Source of the DNA: Corynebacterium gottingense
GTDB taxonomy: Bacteria > Actinomycetota > Actinomycetes > Mycobacteriales > Mycobacteriaceae
Reading direction: 5' to 3'
Assembly (NCBI RefSeq): GCF_003693265.1
Contig: NZ_RDRE01000004.1
Location: 62,001 to 126,000, forward strand
Length of the DNA stretch: 64,000 nt
Below the pieces are notes generated by a model. That model saw only the letters and a program-made list of their open reading frames with translations, was not told the origin of the DNA and searched no databases. Numbering within the stretch: position 1 is the stretch's first letter; each line of letters starts with the position of its first letter. The position numbers and the translations under genes were made by a program. Shown here piece by piece: positions 56,672 to 64,000 of this stretch.

Positions 56672-58213
56672 CTAGCCCTCCCAGCGCTTCCGCTCGGCTT
56701 CTTCACCGTCGCCGTAATCAAACTCATCGATCAGGCCACGGCGAGCCTGCGAGGCACGCTTGCGTTCTGCCGCGGAGACGCGATTCGTGTCGTAGAGGCG
56801 AGCGTCGCCACCGCGGCCAGCAAGTGTCGGGTCGCCGCCACGCATCGGTTCCCAATCAAACGAGATTTCACCGATCGTGACCGTATCGCCCTCCTTGGCG
56901 CCGATCCGACGGAGCTCGTCCTCAACACCAGCCTTTTCCAGACGGTCGGAGAGATAGCCCACTGCCTCGTCGTTGTCAAAGTCGGTTTGCCGGATCCATC
57001 GCTCAGCTTTCTCGCCCGTAACAATCCAGCCCTCGGGGTACAGCGGATCGCGCTCGACAGTGATGCCGGAACCGGACCGCCCTTTTCTCCCCACTGCGCG
57101 TGGTCGGATGATCTGCGGCTCCGCGCCCAGTGCGTTGCCGCTCGCACCGGTGGCCTTTCGAGCTGCTTTACGCTGCGCGTCACGCGACTTCTTCACAACG
57201 TCCCACATCGCCCACTTCAGCTCTTCGAGCCCCGCGCGAGTCACTGTGGACACGAAGTACACCGGCCAATCAAACTTGTCCTTGATGTCACTGAGCAGGA
57301 ACTCTGCAAGCTCCGCCGCGTCGGGAATATCCAACTTGTTCAGCACGATGACCCTTGGCCGTTGGCGAAGGTCCCCGAGCCCGGAATCGTGGTCGAGTGC
57401 CTCGGCGTAGCTATCAAGCTCAGCCTCGAGTGCTTCAATATCCGAGATCGGATCGCGCCCAGGCTCAAGTGACGCAACATCGACCACGTGAATGAGCACG
57501 GCGGTTCGCTCGATGTGGCGAAGGAAATCAAGTCCGAGCCCCTTCCCTTCGCTGGCACCCGGAATAAGTCCCGGCACGTCGGCGATGGTAAACGTGTCGT
57601 CGCCGACGTCGACCACGCCGAGATTGGGCGCAAGTGTGGTGAACGGGTAGTCCGCAATTTTCGGCTTCGCAGCGGACAGTACTGAAATGAGGGATGACTT
57701 ACCGGCCGATGGGAAACCCACCAAGCCCACATCTGCGACAGACTTCAGCTCAAGAATGAGATCATGCGCTTCACCAGGTTCCCCCTTCAGTGCGAACCCC
57801 GGGGCCTTCCTCTTCGCGGTGGCCAGTGCTGCATTACCTAGCCCGCCAAAACCGCCTTCTGCGGCAATAAACTTCGTCCCCGGAACGGTGAGGTCGGCGA
57901 GTATCTCGCCATCTTCACTGCGTACGACAGTGCCGACGGGCACATGGAGGATGAGGTCTTCGCCCCGGGCGCCATTGCGGTGATCGCCCTCGCCGTTTGC
58001 ACCACGTTCAGCCTTCACATGCGGCCGGTACTGAAAGTCGAGCAGCGTGTGCACCTGGGTCGACACCTCGAGGACAATGTCCCCACCGTGTCCACCGTTG
58101 CCGCCGTCCGGCCCACCGAGTGGCTTGAACTTTTCGCGGTGCACGGAGACACAACCGTGCCCGCCGTCGCCCGCTTGCAGGTGCAGAACCGCACGATCAA
58201 CAAACTGCGCCAT
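56672..58213 (-). CDS. obg: Obg/CgtA GTPase
   Basis: Obg is an essential GTPase for 50S assembly and stress control. The 513-residue protein has the glycine-rich Obg fold (residues 1-158), then G motifs GFPSAGKSS (G1), DVPGLI (G3), LNKLDI (G4) and STVTRAG (G5), an OCT domain (about 360-430) and a long charged tail. That layout is typical of actinobacteria. In most actinobacteria obg directly follows rpmA; here the AAA+ gene and a divergent gene lie between. Confidence 0.96.
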   Translation of the reverse strand: MAQFVDRAVLHLQAGDGGHGCVSVHREKFKPLGGPDGGNGGHGGDIVLEVSTQVHTLLDFQYRPHVKAERGANGEGDHRNGARGEDLILHVPVGTVVRSEDGEILADLTVPGTKFIAAEGGFGGLGNAALATAKRKAPGFALKGEPGEAHDLILELKSVADVGLVGFPSAGKSSLISVLSAAKPKIADYPFTTLAPNLGVVDVGDDTFTIADVPGLIPGASEGKGLGLDFLRHIERTAVLIHVVDVASLEPGRDPISDIEALEAELDSYAEALDHDSGLGDLRQRPRVIVLNKLDIPDAAELAEFLLSDIKDKFDWPVYFVSTVTRAGLEELKWAMWDVVKKSRDAQRKAARKATGASGNALGAEPQIIRPRAVGRKGRSGSGITVERDPLYPEGWIVTGEKAERWIRQTDFDNDEAVGYLSDRLEKAGVEDELRRIGAKEGDTVTIGEISFDWEPMRGGDPTLAGRGGDARLYDTNRVSAAERKRASQARRGLIDEFDYGDGEEAERKRWEG

Positions 58214-58276
58214 GGTTACGCCCGCCTTTCCGTGATTTCGTGCTTCTCACTTGCAGGGTACCGGGTCGGGGATCGA

Positions 58277-61200
58277 CTACTCGCCGATACCCGCCACCGC
58301 GCGAACGGTGTCGTCTGAAATTCGACGAAGCTCCTCACCGGACACATTGTTCTGACTGATCCACAGCTTGTGCTGGTGCTCTAGCCGGTCCGCGAAATTG
58401 CGGGCCCAGCGACCATTGCTTCGCTCCGCGGGCGGAAGTGCTTCGTAGGCTGCGACGACAGTAGCGGTGAGCAAGTCAGCGTCGACAAGCCAGCCCCTGC
58501 CGGTGATGCTTGCTTCCACAATGCGCGCGACGTCGACGGGCGAGTAATCGGGGAACTCAATGGAGTTCGGGATACGCGAACGCAAGCCTGGGTTTGCATT
58601 CATGAACTCGTCCATCTCCTTGGTGTAACCGGCAAGAATGGCGATGAACTTGCTCCGGTCATTCTCCAGGCGAGGAAGCAGTGTCTCCACGGCTTGCAGA
58701 CCGAAATCGTTAGCGCCGCCTGCTGCGGTGAGCTGGTAGGCCTCGTCGATGAACAGGACGCCGCCGAGCGCTTCATCCAGCGCACGGGTGGTCTGCTTTT
58801 CAGTCGCGCCAATCACCGATCCGACGAGGTCAGACCGCGTGACTTCCTTGACAGTGGGGGATTCCAGAATGCCGAGTGCGTGAAAAATTTCCGCCACGAT
58901 ACGCGCAACGGTCGTCTTGCCTGTACCCGGGTTGCCAGAAAAGACCATGTGGTAGGTCGGCGACGACGTCTGCAGACCTTGCGCTTCGAGGCGCTGATTC
59001 GTTTCCGCGACGCGCACCAATTCGGCCGCCCACTGCTTGACCTCTTCGAGGCCAATCAGGCTCTCCAGCTGATCCAACAGCTCTTCGACACGCTGACCAC
59101 TCGATTCTCCGCCCGAAACCGCGCGAATATCGGCGTCAGTCACGCTTGTAATTTCCTCATTCGTCACCTTCGACAGATCACCCGCGTATTCGCGTGCAAG
59201 TCGACTACTAATGGAGCTGATGAGCTTATCCTCGAAGTTTCTCGCCCAACGGCCATTCGAACCGTCGCCGGAACGTCGATACTGACGGCGGATCGCCGAA
59301 TGCAACGCTTCCTCATCAAAGGTGTAGCCCTTCTTTGCCAAGCTCGCCGCACCGATCTGTGCAAGCTCGTCGGCGGAGTAGTCCTCAAAGTCAAACCGGT
59401 TCGGAATGCGGGACTTCAAACCGGGGTTCATTGAGAGGAAGTCCTGCATTTTGTCTGTGTAACCTGCAAAGATAATCACGATGTCTTCGCGGTTGTTCTC
59501 CATAAATGTCAGGATCGCATTCACGGCTTCCTTACCAAAGTCATTGCCTCCCTCAGAGTGAAGGTCGTAAGCCTCGTCCACAAAAAGGACGCCGCCGCGG
59601 GCTTCTTCAAGCACTTTGTTCGTCTTCTGGGCGGTGCCACCAATGTGCTCCGCAACGAGGTCCGCACGTCCAACCTCGACGAAAGTGTTCGTGCGCACCG
59701 CTCCTGCGCTGTACAGCGCCTGGCCAAGAAGGCGAGCGACGGTCGTTTTACCTGTACCCGGATTACCGAGGAACATGGAGTGCATAACCACAGGCTCGGA
59801 CGCGAGGCCAAGCTCATTGCGGCGCTGATTGAATTTCACGCGGTCCATAAAGGAGGCGATCTGCCGCTTCACGCTCGCAAGGCCGATGAGCTCGTTGATC
59901 TGCGCCATCGGATCGCCAGGTGCCGAGGCGACAGCCCCAGCAGCGCCGCTTCCTTGGGAACTTCCGCTGACTTGACCGCTCTTCCCCGAGTTTGCTGACG
60001 TGGGCCCGTTAACCGGCGTGGGCGCTTGGACCTGCTTCCATTGTCCATCGACGCTTTCGAATACGGCAGCAACGTCGACGTCCACCTGGCTGCCATTTTG
60101 GGAGTAGATTGCAATCTGCGCGCCCTGCGTGAGCTTTGTATCTTCGACGCTGAGCACGGAGCCATTGACCAGAAACTCACCGTAGGAGGCAAAGAGAGTG
60201 AGCTCATCGAACTCGCCTCGACTGCCGTTTTGGAGGACGAGCTGGCGGAAGTTTGCCATCGACGGGTGGAGCACCAAGGAACCAGATAGCCGCGAGTTTT
60301 CAGCCATGATCGAGAACGCTCGCGTGTTTTCAAATACGGCCAGCACACCGTCGAGAATCTGCGACCACCCGAGAAATGACCGCTTGGCCACAAGATCCCC
60401 TCCGCTCACCGAGAGCGTCGCATTTGTTACACCCGCGGGTGATTCAACAATCGCATCCTCAAGCAAGAGCCTTCTGCCCCTGGCAAAAATGGCGGGCATA
60501 TTGCTCGACCGTTGCGCGGTGACGACACGCGTACGAACTAGCTCGCCAAACGACTGGTCAAACACGTTGAAGCAATTTTGCCCATCTGCCTGCAGAATCG
60601 TTGCGTCCTCAATGCGCACGGTGCCGCCGTTTTTCGCGCAAAGCGCGCCGGTGACCGCGATCGTGGTTTCGTCGCGACCAGCCCCTCGAATTGTGAAGTG
60701 CCGCATCTTTTCCGGCACCGACTGCATCCGGTACTCCCCGGCTTCAAGAATCACCGTCGCCTGTGGCGCAAGCCTTGGGGCTACAACGCGGTCAAAGTCC
60801 GCACCTTCGGAAGCACTCCACCGAACTTCTGTTTCGTCAGCGCTCTCCCGCTCCACGACGCATGAGCTCTGATCAACATCAACCGTCGCGCCACCGGAAG
60901 CCTTGACGGTAATGCGCTCTCCAGTTTGGCTGCTCATCTGCGGAATCCGGACCGTAGCGTCCTTCACAAAGATCTCGGGGCGGCTCGTATCGACGTGCGC
61001 GCGCTGCCCCTCGAGCACACCTCCGCCAGCGACAGCTGCAATTCTCTTACCTGCCGGAGTCTTGATGGCTACGCCTTCGCCGAGGTGGGCACGTCCGCCC
61101 TTATTAATGATGAGGGTCCCCACTGTGGACGAAGCGATCGTTGCACTCACATTTGAAAGAATTTCGAGCGCGTCGGTGTGGGATCGTTCAACTGCGATTT

Positions 61201-61591
61201 GAGCATTTTGCGCGCCAAGGATCGCCTTCTTGGCGTCGCTGCCACGTACATCAGAATTCACCACGTTGAGCTGCGCATCTTTGACCCCGACAGCAGGGTA
61301 CGTCGAAACTGCCGGGATTCGCACAGTGCAGTAGCTCAGGGTTGCTTGTCCACGGTTACAAATGACGGCGTTAGCCTCATTCGGCCCCATCACGCTCACA
61401 CCAACTAATGCCGCACCATCGGCAAGTACGACGCGACCGTGGAAGATTACACCCCGACCACTCGCCTGCACGGTGCGCCCCACAACGCGAAGTGTTCCGA
61501 CTGAGTACTCCCCAGGTGTTACCGTCAGTGTTCCACCCAAAGGAAGCTGCTCAAGTAGGGTTGCGAGATCATCGTGCGTGGTTGCCTGCAT
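58277..61591 (-). CDS. beta-helix protein fused to tandem CbbX/EccA-like AAA+ ATPases
   Basis: This 1104-residue protein has three parts. Residues 1 to about 520 form repeated short beta segments with Asn/Val/Ile ladders, a right-handed parallel beta-helix of the pectate-lyase/NosD type. About 522-562 is a Gly/Ser linker. From about 563 come two AAA+ modules of the CbxX/CfqX (CbbX, SpoVK, EccA) family: Walker A GNPGTGKTT near 607 and 884, Walker B VLFVDEAYD near 668 and VLFIDEAYQ near 945. Each also has GLKSRIPNRFDF or GLRSRIPNSIEF plus GRWARNF. No signal peptide is present, so it is cytosolic. AAAGGAG precedes the ATG. No type VII secretion genes are nearby. The partner and substrate are unknown. 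Confidence 0.85.
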   Translation of the reverse strand: MQATTHDDLATLLEQLPLGGTLTVTPGEYSVGTLRVVGRTVQASGRGVIFHGRVVLADGAALVGVSVMGPNEANAVICNRGQATLSYCTVRIPAVSTYPAVGVKDAQLNVVNSDVRGSDAKKAILGAQNAQIAVERSHTDALEILSNVSATIASSTVGTLIINKGGRAHLGEGVAIKTPAGKRIAAVAGGGVLEGQRAHVDTSRPEIFVKDATVRIPQMSSQTGERITVKASGGATVDVDQSSCVVERESADETEVRWSASEGADFDRVVAPRLAPQATVILEAGEYRMQSVPEKMRHFTIRGAGRDETTIAVTGALCAKNGGTVRIEDATILQADGQNCFNVFDQSFGELVRTRVVTAQRSSNMPAIFARGRRLLLEDAIVESPAGVTNATLSVSGGDLVAKRSFLGWSQILDGVLAVFENTRAFSIMAENSRLSGSLVLHPSMANFRQLVLQNGSRGEFDELTLFASYGEFLVNGSVLSVEDTKLTQGAQIAIYSQNGSQVDVDVAAVFESVDGQWKQVQAPTPVNGPTSANSGKSGQVSGSSQGSGAAGAVASAPGDPMAQINELIGLASVKRQIASFMDRVKFNQRRNELGLASEPVVMHSMFLGNPGTGKTTVARLLGQALYSAGAVRTNTFVEVGRADLVAEHIGGTAQKTNKVLEEARGGVLFVDEAYDLHSEGGNDFGKEAVNAILTFMENNREDIVIIFAGYTDKMQDFLSMNPGLKSRIPNRFDFEDYSADELAQIGAASLAKKGYTFDEEALHSAIRRQYRRSGDGSNGRWARNFEDKLISSISSRLAREYAGDLSKVTNEEITSVTDADIRAVSGGESSGQRVEELLDQLESLIGLEEVKQWAAELVRVAETNQRLEAQGLQTSSPTYHMVFSGNPGTGKTTVARIVAEIFHALGILESPTVKEVTRSDLVGSVIGATEKQTTRALDEALGGVLFIDEAYQLTAAGGANDFGLQAVETLLPRLENDRSKFIAILAGYTKEMDEFMNANPGLRSRIPNSIEFPDYSPVDVARIVEASITGRGWLVDADLLTATVVAAYEALPPAERSNGRWARNFADRLEHQHKLWISQNNVSGEELRRISDDTVRAVAGIGE

Positions 61592-61672
61592 CTACACTCC
61601 TTTTCGCGAATTCTGCTCCACTTTACGTCAGCCCCGCATGCTTGTGCGCCCACTATGCATTTTCGCAACCCC

Positions 61673-61702
61673 TTGACAACCCGCACAACGTTTCGGTAGT
61701 TT
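61673..61702 (+). promoter_or_regulatory. consensus-like leaderless promoter of the DUF222-like gene
   Basis: TTGACA (61673-61678) is a perfect -35; TAGTTT (61697-61702) follows after 18 nt. The ATG at 61709 lies 6 nt further, at the expected transcription start, so the message has no leader. This is the best promoter match in the window. Confidence 0.75.
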
Positions 61703-61708
61703 CGCCGT

Positions 61709-62503
61709 ATGGACTACTCAAACGAAATTAGCAACTACTTTATGTTCCGTCGCAATGGCATCAAACTCGCCGAGTGGGTTGCCAGATCAAATAAAACACT
61801 CGGCGAGCTCGTTCAACTAGGGATGCCAGAGGACTACGCGATGGATGTGCTCGACCTCGCGGAGCTGCTCTTTCGCCCGGTAGTGCACACGAGATACCAG
61901 AAACGGTGCCGAAAGTACGCAGCGAACAACGAACATTGCGTCGAAACTTTAGCGCTCATTTTCCGTGCTTCTCGCAGTATTAAAGATCCGACACAGCGGT
62001 GGAAATTCCGCGTAGAACTCTGCAATACTGCAGGTGACACAGACGTTGTCCGTCGCACAGCGCGGAGAATCAAGAAGGCATATCAACCGACCCAGAGCCC
62101 CCAGGACGGGGTGCGAGTAAGGCGCTCCGGCGCGAAGACGACTGTGACGTTTACAGGCGATTCCAGCGCTCTAGAGGATGTCGTCAATACGCTCAGGAGC
62201 GGCACCAATAAAACCGGTGATCCACTTGATCCAATTCTTTGGCTGTGCGGAAAAAGGCAGGATCACTCAGCAGAAGATCGCGCGCACGCGGTTATGCCGA
62301 TGAGTGACTTGCAGGCCATTATGAAAGGAAGCGCCTGTTCCACCGGGGTGCGGCTCGCGGATGGATCAGCAGTTCACGGATCCGATTTCGCCGACCGCGA
62401 GTTGATCTCATTAGGCCGCATTACGCTTGTAGCCGAGGGATATGGCCCTCCAGGTCACACCACCGTTCCGGCAGATTCTCCAGGCATGCAAAAAGCCGCG
62501 TAG
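61709..62503 (+). CDS. DUF222/13E12-like protein lacking an HNH domain
   Basis: This 264-residue protein begins MDYSNEISNYFMFRRNGIKL and is helical and basic to about residue 130. A KTTVTFTGDSSALEDVVNTL module follows, then the segment AVMPMSDLQAIMKGSACSTGVRLADGSAVHGSDF. That layout resembles, from memory, the DUF222 part of corynebacterial HNH proteins related to the mycobacterial 13E12 repeat family. The HNH nuclease domain expected next is missing: the frame ends inside the terminator of the convergent rpmA. Base composition is low (28 of 60 G+C in 61741-61800), suggesting transfer. It is divergent from the AAA+ gene (117 bp). Confidence 0.6.
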   Translation: MDYSNEISNYFMFRRNGIKLAEWVARSNKTLGELVQLGMPEDYAMDVLDLAELLFRPVVHTRYQKRCRKYAANNEHCVETLALIFRASRSIKDPTQRWKFRVELCNTAGDTDVVRRTARRIKKAYQPTQSPQDGVRVRRSGAKTTVTFTGDSSALEDVVNTLRSGTNKTGDPLDPILWLCGKRQDHSAEDRAHAVMPMSDLQAIMKGSACSTGVRLADGSAVHGSDFADRELISLGRITLVAEGYGPPGHTTVPADSPGMQKAA

Positions 62504-62526
62504 CCCCGAAATCGGGGCCACGCGGC
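62490..62526 (-). terminator. rho-independent terminator of rplU-rpmA
   Basis: On the minus strand GCCGCGT and GCCCCG arms pair with CGGGGC and ACGCGGC around a short AT loop, followed by TTTTT (62494-62490). The end of the convergent DUF222-like gene is encoded within it. Confidence 0.9.
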
Positions 62527-62548
62527 CTAGCGTGTTGCCAACTTTGGC

Positions 62549-62875
62549 TTACGCGGTGGCTTCGTCCTCAACGACGCCTGCAGCCTCTGCCTGCTCCAGG
62601 ACCTCGGAGGCAACGCCCTCACCATCGGCCGGGATGATGTTCACGATGCGACGCTTACGCTTGATGCCGAACTGGACAGCGCCCGGCTTCAGTGCGAACA
62701 GGGTATCGTCCCCGCCACGGCCGACGTTGTCGCCCGGGTGGAACTTGGTACCGCGCTGACGGACGAGGATCTCGCCGGCCTTGACCTGCTGGCCACCAAA
62801 GCGCTTCACGCCGAGGCGCTTGGACTCAGAGTCACGACCGTTCGAGGAGCTGGATGCACCCTTCTTGTGTGCCAT
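62549..62875 (-). CDS. rpmA: 50S ribosomal protein L27
   Basis: The N-terminus [29 protein letters not shown] is split only by the family's usual variation. L27 sits near the peptidyl-transferase centre. At 108 residues it has an acidic Ala/Glu/Val-rich C-terminal extension of about 20 residues beyond the usual 85-90. AGGAG lies 7 nt before the ATG. It follows rplU by 25 bp. Confidence 0.97.
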   Translation of the reverse strand: MAHKKGASSSSNGRDSESKRLGVKRFGGQQVKAGEILVRQRGTKFHPGDNVGRGGDDTLFALKPGAVQFGIKRKRRIVNIIPADGEGVASEVLEQAEAAGVVEDEATA

Positions 62876-62900
62876 TTGTCTATCTCCTTAAAATTAAGTC

Positions 62901-63206
62901 TTACTTGATGCCAGTGATCTTGACCGTGGTCAGCTGCTGGCGGTGGCCCTGGCGGACCTTGTAACCGGTCTTGTTCTTGTACTTGAGGATGTCGATCTTC
63001 TTGCCCTTGCCGTGCTCGACGATCTCAGCCTCAACATTGACCTTGGACAGTGCATCTGCGCCGGAGGTGACGTCTGCGCCATCAACGAGAAGGATCGGGG
63101 TGAGTGCAACCTTGTCGCCTGCTTCACCCTCCAGCTTCTCGACCTTGACGAGGTCGCCTTCGGCAACCTTGTACTGCTTGCCGCCGGTCTTGACGATCGC
63201 GTACAT
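62901..63206 (-). CDS. rplU: 50S ribosomal protein L21
   Basis: The 101-residue protein is a typical L21 ([20 protein letters not shown] at the N-terminus, [20 protein letters not shown] toward the end). L21 binds 23S rRNA in the 50S subunit. It starts the rplU-rpmA operon, with AAGGGG about 11 nt before the ATG, a structured leader and its own promoter. Confidence 0.97.
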   Translation of the reverse strand: MYAIVKTGGKQYKVAEGDLVKVEKLEGEAGDKVALTPILLVDGADVTSGADALSKVNVEAEIVEHGKGKKIDILKYKNKTGYKVRQGHRQQLTTVKITGIK

Positions 63207-63351
63207 AGAGGGTTACCCCTTATCTCTACTCGCGCATCCGCCGGCATGCTTCGGTGGACGCATGGAACTTCATTTCAGTGCTTCAGGACCTGATCGATCC
63301 GCCGTGCCCGCATGCTTGGGCAACGAGGCGGCACGCCCCAAAAACAACGAC
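63207..63351 (-). promoter_or_regulatory. structured leader of rplU-rpmA
   Basis: The roughly 145-nt untranslated leader folds into at least one clear hairpin: CCGCC/GGCGG outer arms and TGCCC/GGGCA inner arms (63299-63331). Ribosomal-protein leaders often bind the encoded protein. L21 leaders are known in other phyla; whether this one works that way is not shown by the sequence. Confidence 0.45.
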
Positions 63352-63357
63352 TGCCAA

Positions 63358-63387
63358 AGACTACACCGAACCGGGGCGTTTCTCCAA
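63358..63387 (-). promoter_or_regulatory. promoter of rplU-rpmA
   Basis: Minus-strand TTGGAG (63387-63382) and TAGTCT (63363-63358) are separated by 18 nt, in the 220-bp gap between rne and rplU. The predicted start is near 63351. Confidence 0.6.
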
Positions 63388-63426
63388 ACCGCGACCTGGG
63401 GCGCTGTGCCTCAACGACCTCGGGCG

Positions 63427-64000
63427 CTAGGAGCGGCGCTTGCGTGCGGCCCGTCGGCGGCCGCGCCGGCTTCGCTGGCGTCCTGCCTCCTCACCATGCT
63501 GCTCCGAGTCCTTGTCCTTACCTTCGTGTCCACGGGTGCCGCGTTGGCGGCTGGTGTCCCCATGGGCGCCGGCATTGCGAGCGTTAAGCCCGCCATCTTG
63601 TCGGGGGTCGGGCGCGGAACCATCCTCGGACGACACACTCCGATTCGTCCGCCGTACCGCTCGACGGCGACGACGGCCTCCAGAGGCATCACGGGAAGTT
63701 TCGGCGCTCCCACGATTCCCCGTCAATTCATCGGCGCTCGCCCCTCGGTCTCGCGTTCCAGACTGATCTGTCGTGCCTCGCCTTACAGGTTGCTGGGCTT
63801 CACTCGCCTGCGAATCGTCGTCCCACTCGTTGCGTTGCGGCCGTTGATCGGAGCGAGAGTTGCCCCGGGTCTTCCGTCGACGACGCGGTGACTTCTCAAA
63901 GTCCGCCATTGCATCTTCAAAGCTCTGCCGCGAGTTCCCAGTGTTCTCGTTTTCTCCGTGCGCAGGAGCTTCAGTCTCGCTCGAGGTGCTACGGGTCGCT
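63427..64000 (-). CDS. rne: ribonuclease E/G family protein, C-terminal part cut by the window edge
   Basis: The frame is open through the right edge, so only about the last 190 residues are seen; the internal Met at 63909 is not a start. The visible part is disordered: an acidic segment, then SFEDAMADFEKSPRRRRKTR, and a tail ending in RRGRRRAARKRRS. This basic, Arg-rich end and the place before rplU-rpmA match actinobacterial RNase E, whose catalytic S1/DNase I-like domains lie outside. The tail probably binds RNA or degradosome partners. Confidence 0.82.
   Translation of the reverse strand, partial: ATRSTSSETEAPAHGENENTGNSRQSFEDAMADFEKSPRRRRKTRGNSRSDQRPQRNEWDDDSQASEAQQPVRRGTTDQSGTRDRGASADELTGNRGSAETSRDASGGRRRRRAVRRTNRSVSSEDGSAPDPRQDGGLNARNAGAHGDTSRQRGTRGHEGKDKDSEQHGEEAGRQRSRRGRRRAARKRRS

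Noticed and set aside
58277..62503. A type VII secretion (ESX) locus suggested by the EccA-like ATPase
   Set aside because: No EccB-E, mycosin, WXG100 or PE/PPE-like genes are present, and the beta-helix part differs from the EccA N-terminal TPR domain.

Overview
The window is a piece of a high-GC actinobacterial chromosome, almost certainly from the genus Corynebacterium. Support comes from the gene neighbourhoods: hrcA-dnaJ-rsmE-phoH-ybeY-CorC; aecD and brnQ followed by a luciferase-like oxidoreductase; proB, a D-2-hydroxyacid dehydrogenase and proA; and rne-rplU-rpmA-obg. I know these orders from C. glutamicum by memory, not from a search. At least sixteen genes start 6-7 nt after a TANNNT hexamer, the arrangement of the leaderless transcripts common in corynebacteria. 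No tRNA, rRNA, CRISPR array, transposase or prophage was seen.

Layout. 0-10 kb, mostly minus strand: the 3' end of a trypsin-like protease, a CNNM/CorC membrane protein, ybeY, phoH, rsmE, dnaJ, hrcA with a degenerate CIRCE operator, hemW, an unknown acidic protein and a long-chain acyl-CoA ligase. 10-17 kb: malQ, two small membrane proteins, a Dcp-type M3 peptidase divergent from a carboxylesterase, idi and a lipoprotein. 17-23 kb, plus strand: an ABC exporter, the C-S lyase aecD, and treS with maltokinase, which feed the GlgE alpha-glucan route (malQ is nearby). 23-28 kb, minus strand: a secreted phosphoesterase, EfeO and EfeB. 28-37 kb, plus strand: brnQ, a luciferase-like oxidoreductase, a GntR/UTRA regulator, a peptide/nickel-type ABC importer and a ribokinase-family kinase. 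37-43 kb: a proline iminopeptidase, a CPBP-protease/hexose-phosphate-epimerase fusion, a second CPBP protease, lepA, a PemK-like protein and rpsT. 44-64 kb, mostly minus strand: a secreted esterase, a LysE exporter, an ankyrin protein, holA, comEC, comEA, degV, a phosphatase, rsfS, nadD, a cutinase, proA, a dehydrogenase, proB, obg, a 1104-residue beta-helix/tandem AAA+ protein, a divergent DUF222-like gene, rpmA, rplU and the 3' end of rne.

Two observations stand out. (1) The 11-mer CGTCGAYAAGC occurs 23 times, always inside genes, mostly but not only as Leu-Ile/Val-Asp codons. About 0.2-0.3 copies of its 10-base core are expected by chance. This is the behaviour of a genome-wide DNA recognition word, and the window also carries comEA/comEC. 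(2) Between rpmA and obg, normally neighbours, sits an unusual AAA+ protein: an N-terminal right-handed beta-helix joined to two CbbX/EccA-like ATPase modules. It is paired divergently with a low-GC DUF222-like gene that has a consensus-like leaderless promoter. G+C also falls from about 70% in the left part to the upper 50s in the right part (hand-counted sample lines).
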